DNA of 64,000 nucleotides from contig OZ038423.1 of assembly GCA_964036155.1 (NCBI GenBank), positions 35,603,249 to 35,667,248 on the forward strand, written 5' to 3'. The position numbers and the translations under genes were made by a program. The notes under the pieces were generated by a model. The model saw only the letters and a program-made list of their open reading frames with translations, was not told the DNA's origin and ran no database searches. Within the stretch, counting starts at the first letter, position 1, and each line of letters opens with the position of its first letter. This document shows positions 10,551 to 23,385 of this stretch, piece by piece. Source of the stretch: Diploscapter coronatus. Lineage: Eukaryota > Nematoda > Chromadorea > Rhabditida > Rhabditidae.

Positions 10551-13222
10551 TAATGGCTAAAAATATGCCTGCAACAAGAAATACAAACATCTTTTCGGGA
10601 AGTGTGAAAAATTCCGGCAAAATAGCTGTTTCAACGTCTTCACTTCCTCGCACCAAAGGCGTGGGCGTGGTTAGTGATGATATCCTCCGCGTCTCTGTAT
10701 CTTTGAATGGTTAAACATACAGAAAGCGAATGGTTTCTTTCTTATCGCCTTGGAATTTGCATGGCTATGATTTGAGGGATATTTTTCTCATGAAGAGCCT
10801 CTTCGGCAGTGGTTGTTTCATCTCAAGGATAAGCATCCAAGCGCAGCCCCCCGTTGCAATATCACTTGAAATACGTCGTAGGCACTTGCGCATTTGACGT
10901 CTACAGGCCGAATTTCCATTAGCGATGTAGCATGGAAATAGCAAAAACGATCCAGATACAGCATATCACCCTGAAGCACTACTGTGTCGCTTAACTTCAT
11001 GACTTCGGCGAAAGGTGTGTAACGTATTCATCCCAGAGTTTTTGTTGCATAATAAGACCAAGATTTGGAAAGTCGTAGGGCGAAATAATGAAATAAATTC
11101 GAAATGATGATTTTCACGTAAGTCAAAGAATATCTGAACTTGAATATAATGTTATGAAATTGCAGAAAAAATATCGAATTAAAGTGTTTGTTGAAATTTG
11201 TCTGAATTCGGGTTGTTTTTCTTCTTGCTAAAGAACCTGAAAATTTCAAATATTGCCTTCCAGATTTCCGTATACATTTTTCTCTCTCCCTACTATTTCC
11301 CATTCATACCATCTGCTCGGTGCATTTCTTTCAACCCTCCTCGACTCCCACGCTCTTTTCGTTCTTTATATCCCAGGGACATGTTCGTTCACAATAGTAC
11401 TCTTTGCCTGTGTTTGGTATATCGAATGAAGCTCGGGCTTAAAGTCGATAGAGACGCTTTCCATCTTTGCTCTCTCTCACAATTTCCTTATATTTCATTT
11501 TGTAAATACATATCTTTCCGCTATTTAACGCTTCTGTCTAACAATATTAGGTTAAGTTCGAATTTTATGGAGTTAAATTATTTAGAATAAGTTTAAAAAT
11601 ATGTATAAATTTAATTTTTAGTGAAATCTGCTCAAAAATATCCTAATTTTCTTTCTTCAATCTTCGGAACTAACTCCATAAATTCTTGAACATGAGTTCG
11701 AAAGTCCATTGAAAAGCCCCGACTCTTGGTCTTTGATGAAGTATTTTTATACTTTACTCATGCATGCCATTTCTTCTTCTATTTTTCTTATCTAATATTT
11801 TCCGCTATTTATGCATCTTTTCAATTGTATTTCCATGGTAACGGAGGCCATTCCTTCGTCATCCTTTATTCAACCCGATGCGAAACGAGGGCTTCGTTCG
11901 CAGGACTCTCGACACATGAATTATGGAATTTCACATGCAGTCTATGTCTGGTTTAATTTAATAATTTATTTGTATTTAAATCCTATGATAGTTTGTTCAA
12001 TAGATCTCCCCTTATTTTAAATTACCTTGTTTCTTTATAGTTTTTTTTCTGATTAGAGATAGGCAGAGGCGGCTTTGAAAATATAGATAAAGATTTACCC
12101 TGGAAAACCTCTCGATCGAACTTTATGACCTAATAAAAGTGACGATGTATTTTAAGAAGCCTAATTTCGTTAACGCCTTGATGCTGATTATTCGTTTGCT
12201 TATTCGGGCATGAGGCGTTGCTTGCGCGCCTCGTCCAAAACAAGCTTTGCCCAAGAGACAAGCAACCCAATGGTCGATAAACAAAGCGTTCATTATTATG
12301 CAATCGATTTTTCGATCTACTTTTCTCAAAAATAGCTTCTTTGAAATTTCACCCAGACTTTTTTACTATCGTCACTTTTGGCCGCCTGTATTTATAAAAT
12401 TCCAAATCGATAGTAAGAATTGGCAAACCTACCAAGAAATCCTGAAATTTTCCCCATATTGTTCACTAACCACATTTCAGACGATGTAATTGCTTTGTCA
12501 AGTTTCGTATATTCCGGCTCATTCAAACTTTACCTCTTTGAAGCCACTTTTATGTGGGACTTCCGATTTCCCAAGTTTAGGTTTTCTCCGAAAAACTTCA
12601 AAAGAAATCGTCGTGAGAGTTGGCTCCTCAGTTAGTTTTGCTCGTAGAATAGTATACTTATTGAGTCATTTTATTTTAAGATTTTTGAAATAAAAAAAAG
12701 CAACTCTTTTTTCGGCCTGAAAATGCATAGAATTTCATTGAATACGTGCGCGACAAAACACAAACACTGCCTTTGATTTTGACGAGTCGTGTTTTTCGCT
12801 CCTTCCGAATTTCGCCTATGGGCTGTTTTTGCGTACTTTCCATTTATGTATGACTCTTTTTCCGCCCGTTATTTCTTCAGTTCTATAAATCTTTCGGTCT
12901 CCTTTATAGGCCTCTACTCTGCGCGATGGTCAATCCAGTTTTAGGTTCTTCGCCTCCTCATTTCTCTCTAGACAACTCTATGACTAAAGGCAATCTCTTT
13001 TTCTCTACGCCTTTCTCTAGCAGCAAACATTTGAAAGTGAATTCACAACCTCTCTTCTTTCAGCTAACCTTGCGCGAAATTTACATGTGACTCGATTAAA
13101 CCTATCCTATTGAAATATCGATTTTTCGTGCACTATCGTCGTTTTCAAATAAACCATTTCAGGAAAAATAGCCCCTCAGATTTAATGTTGCCCATAAACC
13201 AGTCGCTTGCATTCCCGTTGGA
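10551..13222. other. Gene-poor stretch upstream of che-10
   Basis: About 2.7 kb of AT-rich DNA with pyrimidine-rich tracts (for example 11270-11360 and 12830-13050). No convincing gene, tRNA or repeat array was seen. A 60-codon minus-strand ORF (10818-11000) is noted but not accepted. The segment next to che-10 probably contains its promoter. Confidence 0.5.
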
Positions 13223-16200
13223 ATGAGCCCCGGTAGTAGCGAAGGTGAGCTGGTGAATAAAAAATGAGTTCGAGGAGAAAAACTCGCTGCCCCATAATGA
13301 ATTGGAGCAGAAAACTCGCATATTCCCATTTTTCTCCTGAAAATTGATTATTTTCGATGTAACCCGCGAAGCCGAAGGACTTTCACAGTGCCGTAGCCGG
13401 CTTGAGGCTCGCATTGAGGAGAACCGCAAAAACAATCAGATACTCGAGGGACTCAGGGATCAGGTATTCAACAGTTGATTTAAATTAGTAAATTTTCTTG
13501 GACTTGAAGATATTCCGGCTACGGCAGAAAAACGCTATGGCGGTTTCAGTACCGAATATTTCTGTCGCGCCCAGCGTGGTGCACTTTGACGATGACACGG
13601 ATGAGCTCGACAATGGAGGGGAAAACGGACGACGTTCAGCCAGAAGGAAGCAGAGGAGAGTTACACTACTGAATGGTCATAGGCATAGGAGGTCATCGAT
13701 CTTCTTTGGTCGTCATATTAAAAACGTTTATTTTAGTGCTCCAGAAGACGACTATTCCAGCGGAGATAATGACTATCTGAATGAAGAAGCGCTACATATT
13801 CTGAATTCTCAGTTGAACGCTGAGAGAATGAGGTATGATAGCTATCTTTTTCTTGAACTTTATCTTGACTCCAGGAGGGACACCTACGAAGAAATGATCC
13901 ATTTACTGCGGGATGAAAATGATTCGGCGCTTCGAGCCAATGACGCTCTTCGACGCGATCTTCGAGAGACGCACAATGCCATGGGTGAGGTGAAGAACAT
14001 GTACGAACGAGACCTGGACCGACAGAGGAGTGAAAACACCCGATTCAAAAATCAAGTCCAAATGCAGCAAAGGAAACTGTTATCACTTTGGAAGGCATTT
14101 TGTGCTGTCAAACGAGAGGTAGGGTTTCTTCTAGTCTTCATTTATTCATTACTTTATTCCAGGCCAGAGAGCTCCAAACTACAGCTTCTTTGGGAGTTGA
14201 ACGCCAAAAAGCAGAATTTGTTCGGTGTGCCACGATGTTATTGGGCCATATTAAGAATCTCGAAGATAGGGTAATAGATGCATTTTTACACACATTTTTC
14301 TATGAAATTCTAGAATCATCACATCAGCTCAGTTATTGACCGCCATAAACGTGAATCTCAGGAAGACACGAAGAAAATAGTCGACGAGCTTAGAGAACGA
14401 GAAATTACCGTAAGACTTTGAATTATTTTATTTTAGATCAGGGCTGGGCAAAACTTTGTCTTTGAGGGTTTTTGGGGACTTTGTCTTCGAAATTGTTGAA
14501 GATAATTCTGTCTTTGGTTTCGAATTTTAAAAATTAGAATCTTGACTAGTCCTGTTTTAGATATGCAAGTTTATTTTTAGCACGAAAAAGAAATCATCAA
14601 AAGGACGCACGAAGTCGAAAGGCTGAAAGAGGAAGTTAGCAGATTGAAAAGCGAAAAATCGGAAATGGAAAAAGAGATCGAAGACATCGCGCTGATAACC
14701 AGGGATACCAAGGACGATGACAGGTTCCGGACAAGGAGCTTGAGTCCAGGCAGATAGAGTACTTTTTGAAAATCACAAAAGATCATTTTTAGGTGACGCG
14801 GCGCGGAAAATCAGGCGGAAAATGGCCATGCAGAAATCAGAGCTGGACGAGGCCAAGGAAACTTTGCGTCGACGAGACATCGAACTTGAACGAATCAAGA
14901 GTAGTCTCGAAAACCTGGAAAAGCAAGAAAAGGACCGACGAGAGAAGGAGAATAAAGAGGTCATGGAGGATAAACATCGGTATGCAGAATATTTACTCGC
15001 GGTTTGATGATTTTGCTCAGAGATCTCACGATCGCTGCTTTGGGCAGAGAGCTGAAGCGTGTCGAGGAAAGAGCCAAGTTTTTGGAGGAGGAACGGAACA
15101 GTCGGGATGAAGTCATACGACACCTCGAAGAAACCATCGGCAACATGCAGAGGTATCTTAGTCTGATTTTCAAAACGCAACAGATTATTTTAGGTCTCAG
15201 AAAGAGTTCATCGATGAAACCATGAAGAGGCATCGCGACGAATTGAAGGAACGGGATGACATGAGACAACGCGAAATCAATTCCATGACAGAAGAAGATA
15301 AGGAACGTCGCAGGAAGGAACAGACAGAAAGGGATCGACTGAACAAAGAAGTCGAAGAGGCGAGAGAATCACTGAGGAATTCCAAGTCCGAAGAAGTCGC
15401 TTTGAGGATCAAGGTCGAAGAGAAGGGTACTTACTTTATCATATATTTCAGTTTCGATGAAAGTTGTTTGTCAGACCGCAAAGTATCACATCTGGAAGAC
15501 GAGATTTCTCGGTTGAAGAGGGAGTTGGACATGGAGAAGGAACGGCGAGACGAATCTGATAAAGAATTGGAGCACTCCAGGAATCAGATTGAACAATTGG
15601 AAAGTGAATATGAGGATTTGCAGAAACAGTTCGTCGAGGTAGATGATATTTTTTAAGAAACTTTACTCATATTTTACTTCAGACGTCTGCTAGCGTGATT
15701 GCTATGCAAGAAGAGAACAAGCTCATGCAGGAGCAGTTGACGGAAGCGCGGAACGAGAGCGGCACCCTTGAAGAAGAGGCTGATCAGGCAAAAGCTGCTG
15801 AGTTGGAACTAACTGAGGCAAGCATTGCCGATTTTTCTTGTGAAAAAATCGATTTTCAGAAACTGGAAGTCTCAAAATCCAAGGTATCAGAACTGGACGC
15901 CGAATTGAAGGAGGTTACGAAGAGGAAGGACGAGCTTGAATTGGACTTGGAGAAATTCGAAGATCTCAATGGACGAATGTTCAATGATATGACGCATCTG
16001 AAGAACGAATTTGCAAAGAAGGAAGAGGAAAGACTGAATGCTATTAGAGAGCTGAATGACATGAAGAGGTGCGTGGCAATTTTCAAAGTGCTTCTCATTT
16101 ATTGGTTTCAGGGATAAAGAACTTGCTGTAGATGAGGTCAGGTCAATGGTCGTTGAAATTGAAGCCATCAAGCATCAGATGGAGGAAAATCAGAGCAAGA

Positions 16201-19200
16201 TCAAGGAGAAGGACGATGAAAAGGTCCAAATCGAGGCTCTCCTAGAAGACTTTCGGGCCAACTTTGATCGCTTGACGATGGAATCGAAGCAGAAGGGTGC
16301 AACTGTTGAAAGTTTGAAGGAACAAGTATGGATTTGTACATTCTTAATGGATTTACAAAACTCCTTATTAGATTGCATCGTTGGAGTCTGAATTGCTCCG
16401 GAAAGCTCGTGAAATCTCTGAAGACGAGGAGACACGTCGGTTGACAGAAAGGCAAAAGAGGGACACTGAAGAGAAGGCTGAAACTGAACGAAGACACAAG
16501 GAAGAGCTGGTATTTTTACGTCTTGGAATTTTGAAATAGGTGATTTTAGGAAAAAATTCGGTTCGAGAAAATCATCGAGGAAACGGAGACACGTTTGAAG
16601 ACAATCACTGAAAGGCATGAAATCTTGCTGGAGTCGGAAGCCAAATGGAAGTCCCAAGTCGATGAGCTGAAGTTAGCTGTGGAGAAGGAGCGAGAAGAAA
16701 AGCAACGAATGATCAGTCGGATACAAGAGGAAGTTGAAGAAGACAACGATAAATGGGCTGCTAAAATTAAAGAGGTTGGATCCCTTCTTTGAAAATTTTC
16801 ATTAAAAATCATGTCCCAGGAGAAGGACCGCTACGAGGCTGAAGAGGCTCGTTTACGAGCTGAAATTCGAAAACTTATCGAAGAGATCGGTGCAAAGTCG
16901 GACAAAGAAGGCGAACTACGGGTTCTCCTCGAAAAGGCCAAGGCTGAGTGCGACGCCATGAAAATGAAGCTGGATGAAATGGAGAGAGTGGAATTCGAGC
17001 AGAAAGAGGCTCTCAGCAGGAAGGAAGAAGCAAATGATGAGATTGTCAAGTACCTACATTACATGTTTTCTTATTTTCAACATGTGTTTTCGTAGGAGGC
17101 TGCGAGCTGAATTGGAAGCTTCGAACAACGAGCTTCTTAAGATCCGGATGCAAAATGAGGAACTCAAACGGCGAATCGACAACTTTGACGGTGAACTCGC
17201 CCAGATGAAGTCCATAATCGAACAAAGTAGGCCATCGTTGGTATTCAATGAAATTATCCTTTTTCAGAGAACGTTGAAATCACCGAAAGCCAAAATATGA
17301 TCGAACAATTGGAGGATCAGAAGAAGGCGTTGAAGCGGGAGATGGAAATTCTGAGGGACGACTTCGGCATCCAGAAACGGGAACTGGAAGAACTCAAACG
17401 GGTCAAGGAAGATATTTCTAAGAGAGCTGATGATGAGATGACTAGCCGACATGGTATTTATATAATTTGTCCTTGCAGGCCAGAATTCTCATTTTAGAAA
17501 CAAGTATCGCCCTTCGAGAAACCAAACATACCTTGGAGGTTATGACTCGAAAGGCTGAGGACGAGGAGAAGCGACGCAAGGAACTCGAGAACAAATTAGA
17601 ACTTGCTACTCACAAGGTAAGAAACTCTAAAGTTCTAGAAGAAAACGATACAAGCTTCAGCTGAAAATTATCGAACGAGAATATGCGGACAAGCAGGCCA
17701 AAGCAGAGTCTTCTGGCGGGTTGATCAAGAAGATGGAGAAGGACACTGGAGAGATCATCGAGGAGTTGAATAGGGAGAAGGGAAAGGCAAGGAAACCAAG
17801 AAGATAATCCTATTTAATTGAGAATATTTTCAGAACGCCAAGTTAGAAAAGGAGAGTGAAGAATTACACGAAACTCTGACCAAGATGGAGCATGAGCTCA
17901 AGGTGCTGAAGGCCCAGTTTGGCAGGAAGAAGGAGGACAGCGCTAAGGCAATGGAAACGCTCGTTGAAGAGTACCGGGACATTGAAAGAGCTCTGGCAAG
18001 TGAACGGGCTGAAGCTCAGAAAGACAAGGCTCAATTGGACCTGTACAAGTATTATAATTTTTATCGGAAACATTCTTTGAAGGACGACTTCCAGGACGAA
18101 GCTTGAGCGGCTGGAAGCAAAGATGAAGACCTCTGAGCATGATATTGAAGATGAACGAAGAAGGCGGGTCGACGCAGAGAAGAGAGTATCTGAATACGAA
18201 AAGAGAATCTCTGAAATGGCTGGCGGTATTAGACCTTCTGTTGATAGATCTCACAAGCGTTCAGCATCTATGGGCAGAGTATCGGACGATGTAGTTATAA
18301 AGTTTTGAAATAAACAATACAGTTTTCTGCAATTCAGGGTCGTGCAAGTCTTGACGTCACCTTGCAATACATGAAAGAGCGAATTGAGCAATTGGAAATG
18401 GACAAGGTGAACTAGTTTTAAGATTTTCAAAGAAAAGCGAACATTTAGACTATGCTCCAAAGCACTTTGGATGACATGAGATTACAGCTGAAGATGGCGA
18501 CAGCAAAGTCCGATGAGTTCAGAGAGACCGTTTCGAGACTTGAACGTCAAATTGATGCTCTCAACGAAGAAAAGCAGAAGCTCTTGAATCAAATGAAGAG
18601 CCAGCGGCAGCTTTATCTCATGAACGAACAAGCTATCAGAGACAAGGAAAACGAACAGCGGACATTGAAGTCGAAAATCTCAAGTTCTGAGCTGCACGTC
18701 CGAGAGAAGGAGACCAAGCTCAATCAGCTGACTTTGGAAGTTGAGCATCTTCGAACTGAACTCAATGAAGCCAAAGCACAGAGAGATCGGTGTGAGAAGG
18801 AGCTTGCTTCAAGAAGAAAGGAGCTGAATAGATTCGATGAAGACAGGGAAAAGTGGGCTCGAGACAGACGGCTCTTGGAGGACGAAGTCGATAGAATGAA
18901 GGAGGAAAAGAAGACGATCACCCGGAAGATCGAAGAAATGGACTTCGAAAATCGGAAGCTGGAAGAGCAATTCAACGCAGTCAAGCGGGAACAGGCCAAA
19001 GAACGCGAAGCCCTACAGAAAGTCCTGGAAGGGAGAGAGAAGAACATCACCACCAGAAATGCTCTGGAAGAACAGCGGAAGGCTGAAGCCGAGAGGAGAT
19101 TCAGAGAGCTTCAGACCAAGTACGAACAAGCTCTACAGATGGCTGATGATGCTGGCAGAGAGATTGAAAAATTGCGTGCCGAGTTGAAAGAGCAGAACCT

Positions 19201-20740
19201 GAAGCTGACTGCCAGCGGTCGAAAGGTAAATTTATGATTATGAGGAAAGTAAACTATTCGATTGAATAATTTTAGATCTTTGACATTGAACGCGAACTGA
19301 ACAAGGAACGAGACGAAAAGCGCGCTTTGATGTCCCAGAAGAACGCAGTAGAACATCAAGGGAGCCAACTCTCGAAGTTAGAGAAAGAAATGAATGAGGA
19401 ATTGAAGATATTGAGAAGAGGTTAGCAAATTCATCAGTATATGGACCAATCTGGGAAACTCAGACAAGCTCTCGCTGACCTCTGAGATCGAGGAACTCCG
19501 TCGAAAGCTCATTCGTTTTGAGAAAGAACGGAAAGAGTGGGAGGCTGGGAGGAACAAATTGGACCGAGAAAAGTCAACTCTCAAGAAGCACATTGAAGCC
19601 GTTAGTCATTTTTCGCTCATATAACAATTTCGTGATCATAAATTTCAGCTGGAAGAAGAGAAGTCTCGGATAGATTCCGCTGTGAAGGAGATGATGCGGG
19701 AGCGAATGGCTATCGACAAGTCGCTGGCTGCGATGGAACGTGAAAACACCGAGTTGTACAGGAATGTCGCTCAGCTGCAATCACAAGTAGAAATCCATCG
19801 AAAAATCAAAGTTACATGGCTACATGGAAAGTCTTCAGATGAACATGCTGGATAGTGACAGCGCCGGCAAAGCCCTAAACAGGGTCGCCAAAGAGAACAA
19901 CGAGCTCAAGGATAGAGTCAAGAAAATGATGGACGAAAGAAGGGAGCTGGAACGTCGGGACGCCCGAATGGCTCAGAGGATCGCAGAAATGCAAAGGGTT
20001 GGAGATTTGGCTGGGATTTGCGAAAATCATTGATGATTTCAGAACAACCGCTCACCTTCAGCAGGAAACTACCGTCAATATCAGCCCCGCCAACAGTCGC
20101 CGTTCAAAGTATGAAGCCCAAGATTTTGAATGCTATGCATTAACTCCGAGCTTGAACAACACACCTTTTCATTTTTCCAATTTTTAACTTTGGTGTTTTA
20201 GAATTATTTTGTTAGATTTAGTATCTTCTTTATATCATATTTTGTCCTACGTCTATCCACAATTTCCGTTCTAACTTAGTTTTACCTAATCAAGTCTTTC
20301 CCTGTGCTAAACTTGCTGGCTATGATGATCTCAACAACACTGTCCAAGTCGATGAAATTCGGTTACTTCTAATAACTTTATTTGCTGCCCAATTAACTTG
20401 ATACTTGCCATAACTTTTGTGTTTCTAGTTATTTTCGAACTTAACTACCCCATGTCTTTCTTTGACTATCACTATGTTCATATTCTATACCCATGCTTTC
20501 TAACATAGTGATGCTATAGAGAAGTTATGCTAATCAATAATTAGTAATTTATTAATCGCTTTTTTACGTTTAGAGGAAGATAATAAAGTATTCAACTTTA
20601 TACGAACTTGGAATTTTCAGGTTAGAGAAGAGCGCAGATTTTACGCTGTTTCCACCGCCTACTCGATGTTTAGTCTATCACCTCGGAACTCAACTACTTC
20701 GACAAGCCGGAACGCTAGCAGAGAAACGATCATTTATTAA
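13223..20740 (+). CDS. che-10: Rootletin (ciliary rootlet coiled-coil protein)
   Basis: Structural protein of the striated rootlet at the base of sensory cilia (family role). A long chain of in-frame exons encodes almost uninterrupted heptad coiled coil rich in E, K, R, L and Q. The N-terminal part carries the rootletin hallmark: MIHLLRDENDSALRAND, then KLLSLWKAFCAVKREV (the LLSLW motif) and MLLGHIKNLEDR. Proposed first exons 13223-13244 (MSPGSSE) and 13372-13463 join in phase. Then 13510-13832, 13875-14118, 14163-14270, 14314-14409 and 14581 onward follow, up to a large coiled-coil exon at 18452-19224 and beyond. The junction near 14745-14793 needs a weak donor and is uncertain. A 45-nt intron may be removed at 13692-13736; both choices stay in frame. 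The C-terminus is Ser-rich and non-helical. It either stops at 20114 (SPFKV) or splices from 20108 to 20621-20740 (ending SRETIIY). Myosin tail is the alternative, but no motor domain exists. Confidence 0.78.
20582..20587 (+). terminator. Internal poly(A) signal near the che-10 3' end
   Basis: AATAAA sits in the last che-10 intron, after the alternative stop at 20114 and just before the final exon at 20621. It would allow a short-tail transcript. Confidence 0.45.
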
Positions 20741-21429
20741 ATTACTAGAGTTTAAACAATTTTATCAAAAGCTATACGGTTCATAGATCTTCAATAGATT
20801 CCATGCAATTTCAAAAATATCAAATCATTACGGGAAATTTCTAAATTTGACTGCCTTCCTAATCGAAATAATCTCTGTATACTATGAATATCGCTAGAGC
20901 GAGAATAATATGATTTCGAATTTGAACACTACTGCCAAAATTACAATAATCTCGATGCTTACAGAAGCAATACGTGAATCTGAACTTCGACGCTGATAAA
21001 CTAACTTTGAAATTAAAAATCTACCTTTTATTCTCTTGATCTGTAACATTGTAGCATCGCCTTTTCGCTAGATCAATTTTCGTGAAATTCTTATTCGACA
21101 CTTGAATCACATCTTGGAACCTCAAATATTCAAATAAAATTTTGCCTTAAAAGAACCCATACCAGCAATCAGCTCTGTATGGTCTATACTTAGCATATTT
21201 CGTAGTGGGCTCAGTAATTAGAGCACAATATTTATCGGTCTAAAATGGTCAAGTAGTCAAGAAAGTGCACGATTTTACCTGACAAGCATTATTTAAACGT
21301 TCACAGGACGTTTTCTCCAGACCATTTTCTGGATCGCCAGCGATGCCTTCACATTGGTGGCATCGAAGACTTTCAGCTATAAAAAGAGCTTGTGAAAATT
21401 CGACTACATGATAATCTCGATCCATCCTA

Positions 21430-21713
21430 CTCTGAAAAATTTCGCGTCGCTTTTACGTCGCTTTTGAAGCGCTTTTGCAGCGAAAACGCTTTTGCGTCGC
21501 TTTTGAAGCGCTTTTACGCCGCTTTTGCAGCGAAAACGCTTTTGAAGCTCTTCAAAAACGCTTTTACGTCGCTTTTGCAGTGAAAACGCTTTTGAAGCGC
21601 TTTTACGTCGCTTTGGATGCGCTTTTGCAGCGAAAACGCTTTTACGCCGCTTTTGCAGTGAAAACGCTTTTGAAGCTCTTCAAAAACGCTTTTACGTCGC
21701 TTTTCTGACACTT
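21430..21713. repeat. Left subterminal array of the foldback element
   Basis: Tandem, irregular units of about 20 nt built from GCGCTTTTACGTCGCTTTTG and AGCGAAAACGCTTTTGAAG variants, with partial higher-order repetition (for example 21523-21570 against 21640-21690). Both strands look like ORFs here only because the period avoids stops. Confidence 0.85.
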
Positions 21714-21828
21714 GCTACTTTGCGACACTTGCGATTTCAACATAATCCCATTGCTGGACACCAGGATTGACACTGAGTGAAAACGAGTGAAAAGAAATTC
21801 GTCCATCTCTACTACCATTACTACTATA

Positions 21829-22610
21829 GACTTTCGTCTGATGAAAAAATCTACGGGGAGAGGGGGGGAGTAGATCGCAGGTAGGGACCGCCAAGCCCCG
21901 CCCCTTTCACTGGATTCAAAAGTGTCCATAGTTGATAGCCCTTTCGATTATCGCAAATATTTCTTATTTTATTTTTGTTTTTAATAATTTATCGGTACCT
22001 ACCATACAATTCGATACCGCTCTTTCACGTGGTGATATCGATTTATTGATCGGGTGCGAAAGAAGTCCGCAAATGCGCGTCAAATTATGGCAATGCTAAT
22101 ATTTCGAGTTATAAAAAAGGTACATTTCATTTTTTTAATGAATCGGTACACCTAGTTGAAATATGCAACATATGTAAAAATTAGAAAAATCCTGCGTAGA
22201 GCAACTGAGATCCTGATAATTCACGAAAATATAAAAGAAGCCAATGCTGAAATGGAGGAAAGTGCAGAGAAAAAGATCCCCAAAGGCAGAGAAAGAAAGG
22301 GGGAAGCGAGCGGCATAGTGTCTTTTGCAGATAAGCCACGCCCCCTTCCTTTGTCCACGAAAAGGAGCGATTTTCCCGATTTTTCGCGTTAAATTTTATC
22401 AATTTTTTAATCAGTAACGTATTTTTTCGCGGCTTTTTCGGTGGGGATGTTTAGAGGGGCACCTCAGACCCTGAAAAATGTAGAAAACATGGTGCCAGAG
22501 TGAATTTGGCAAAAGGGCTGACGGTCCCTAATCGCAGGGGAAATTTGTATGGAGAGGTAGATCGCGAGGGCTTTGCTTTTCTGACGATTCGATCGTTCTC
22601 CTAGGTCTGA
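21829..22610. repeat. Dispersed repeat inside the foldback element
   Basis: Segments around 21829-21880 (ACTTTCGTC..., then an AATCTACGGGG-like stretch) and 22535-22605 (ATGGAGAGGTAGATCGC; TTTCTGACGATTCGATCG) reappear in shorter form at 32306-32476. No coding potential. Confidence 0.55.
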
Positions 22611-23161
22611 TTTATTCAAATTCAGTTTCAGTATTTATTATTTTCTGTAAATGCAAATAAATATTTTGCTAGTATAGACGCGTACAGACAAACCCAATAT
22701 CAACATCGACTGCATATCACGGCTTTATTCACAACGGTTCTTAAGGACAATCGCACAAGAATGTTTTATTTTATCAGAGGAACTACTTTTATAACCAGAA
22801 GACAGTGAAAGGGGAGAAAATCCCTACAGGCTTTGTTGTTTACTAGAATAGGATCTTACATAATCGCTAATTCTACCATATTATAGTATAGAACAGCATT
22901 TGACATTTATCTAGCACAATTACGCTGTCGGCGGCATGGTCCGGGTAGCGCAGGGGTAGTGGGGTGGGCGCGCAGCGAACAGCAGGGGAATGGGGAAACG
23001 GAATAATAAACGTAACGTCGGATTACAGAAATACCGCCACAACGAATCCAGAGGAAGAAGTCTGTCGGATGATGAAATAGATAAAAAGGATTTTTACATT
23101 TTTGTAAGCTGATTATTAATGAATTTGCATTTTTGCAAAAATTCGAAAAAATTTACAATAC

Positions 23162-23385
23162 CGTCAAAGCGACGTAAAAGCGCTTCAAAAGCGGCGTAAA
23201 AGCGCATCCAAAGCGACGTAAAAGCGCTTCCAACAAAGCGGCATAAAAGCGCTTCCCAAAGCGGCGTAAAAGCGCTTCCAAAGCGGCGCGAATTAGAAGC
23301 GCTTTAGAAGATCTTCTAAAGCGCTTCCAAATTGGCGTAAAAACAACGTAAAAGCGCTTCAAAAGCGACGCGAAATTTTTCAGAG
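23162..23385. repeat. Right subterminal array of the foldback element
   Basis: The same GCTTTT-type units as the left array but inverted (AAAGCGACGTAAAAGCGCTT and variants). Together the two arrays could form an approximately 220-bp imperfect stem. Confidence 0.85.

Larger units (their letters stand above)
21430..23385. mobile_element. Non-autonomous foldback element, TA-flanked
   Basis: The left end reads CTCTGAAAAATTTCGCG and the right end is its exact complement CGCGAAATTTTTCAGAG; each is flanked by TA (21428-21429 and 23386-23387). TA target duplication is the mark of Tc1/mariner-type insertion. Each end runs into a long array of GCTTTT-containing units, in opposite orientation. The interior of about 1.4 kb has no transposase ORF, so the copy is non-autonomous. 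Confidence 0.75.

Noticed and set aside
10818..11000. 60-codon minus-strand ORF with protein-like composition
   Set aside because: No splice-joined neighbour, no recognised family, and an in-frame stop shortly upstream. Not enough to call a gene.
13223..20740. Myosin heavy chain tail as identity for the coiled-coil gene
   Set aside because: No motor domain anywhere upstream; the LLSLW motif and the N-terminal arrangement fit rootletin.
21392..21929. Overlapping ORFs on both strands
   Set aside because: Produced by the GCTTTT repeat array, which avoids stops in several frames; low-complexity product.
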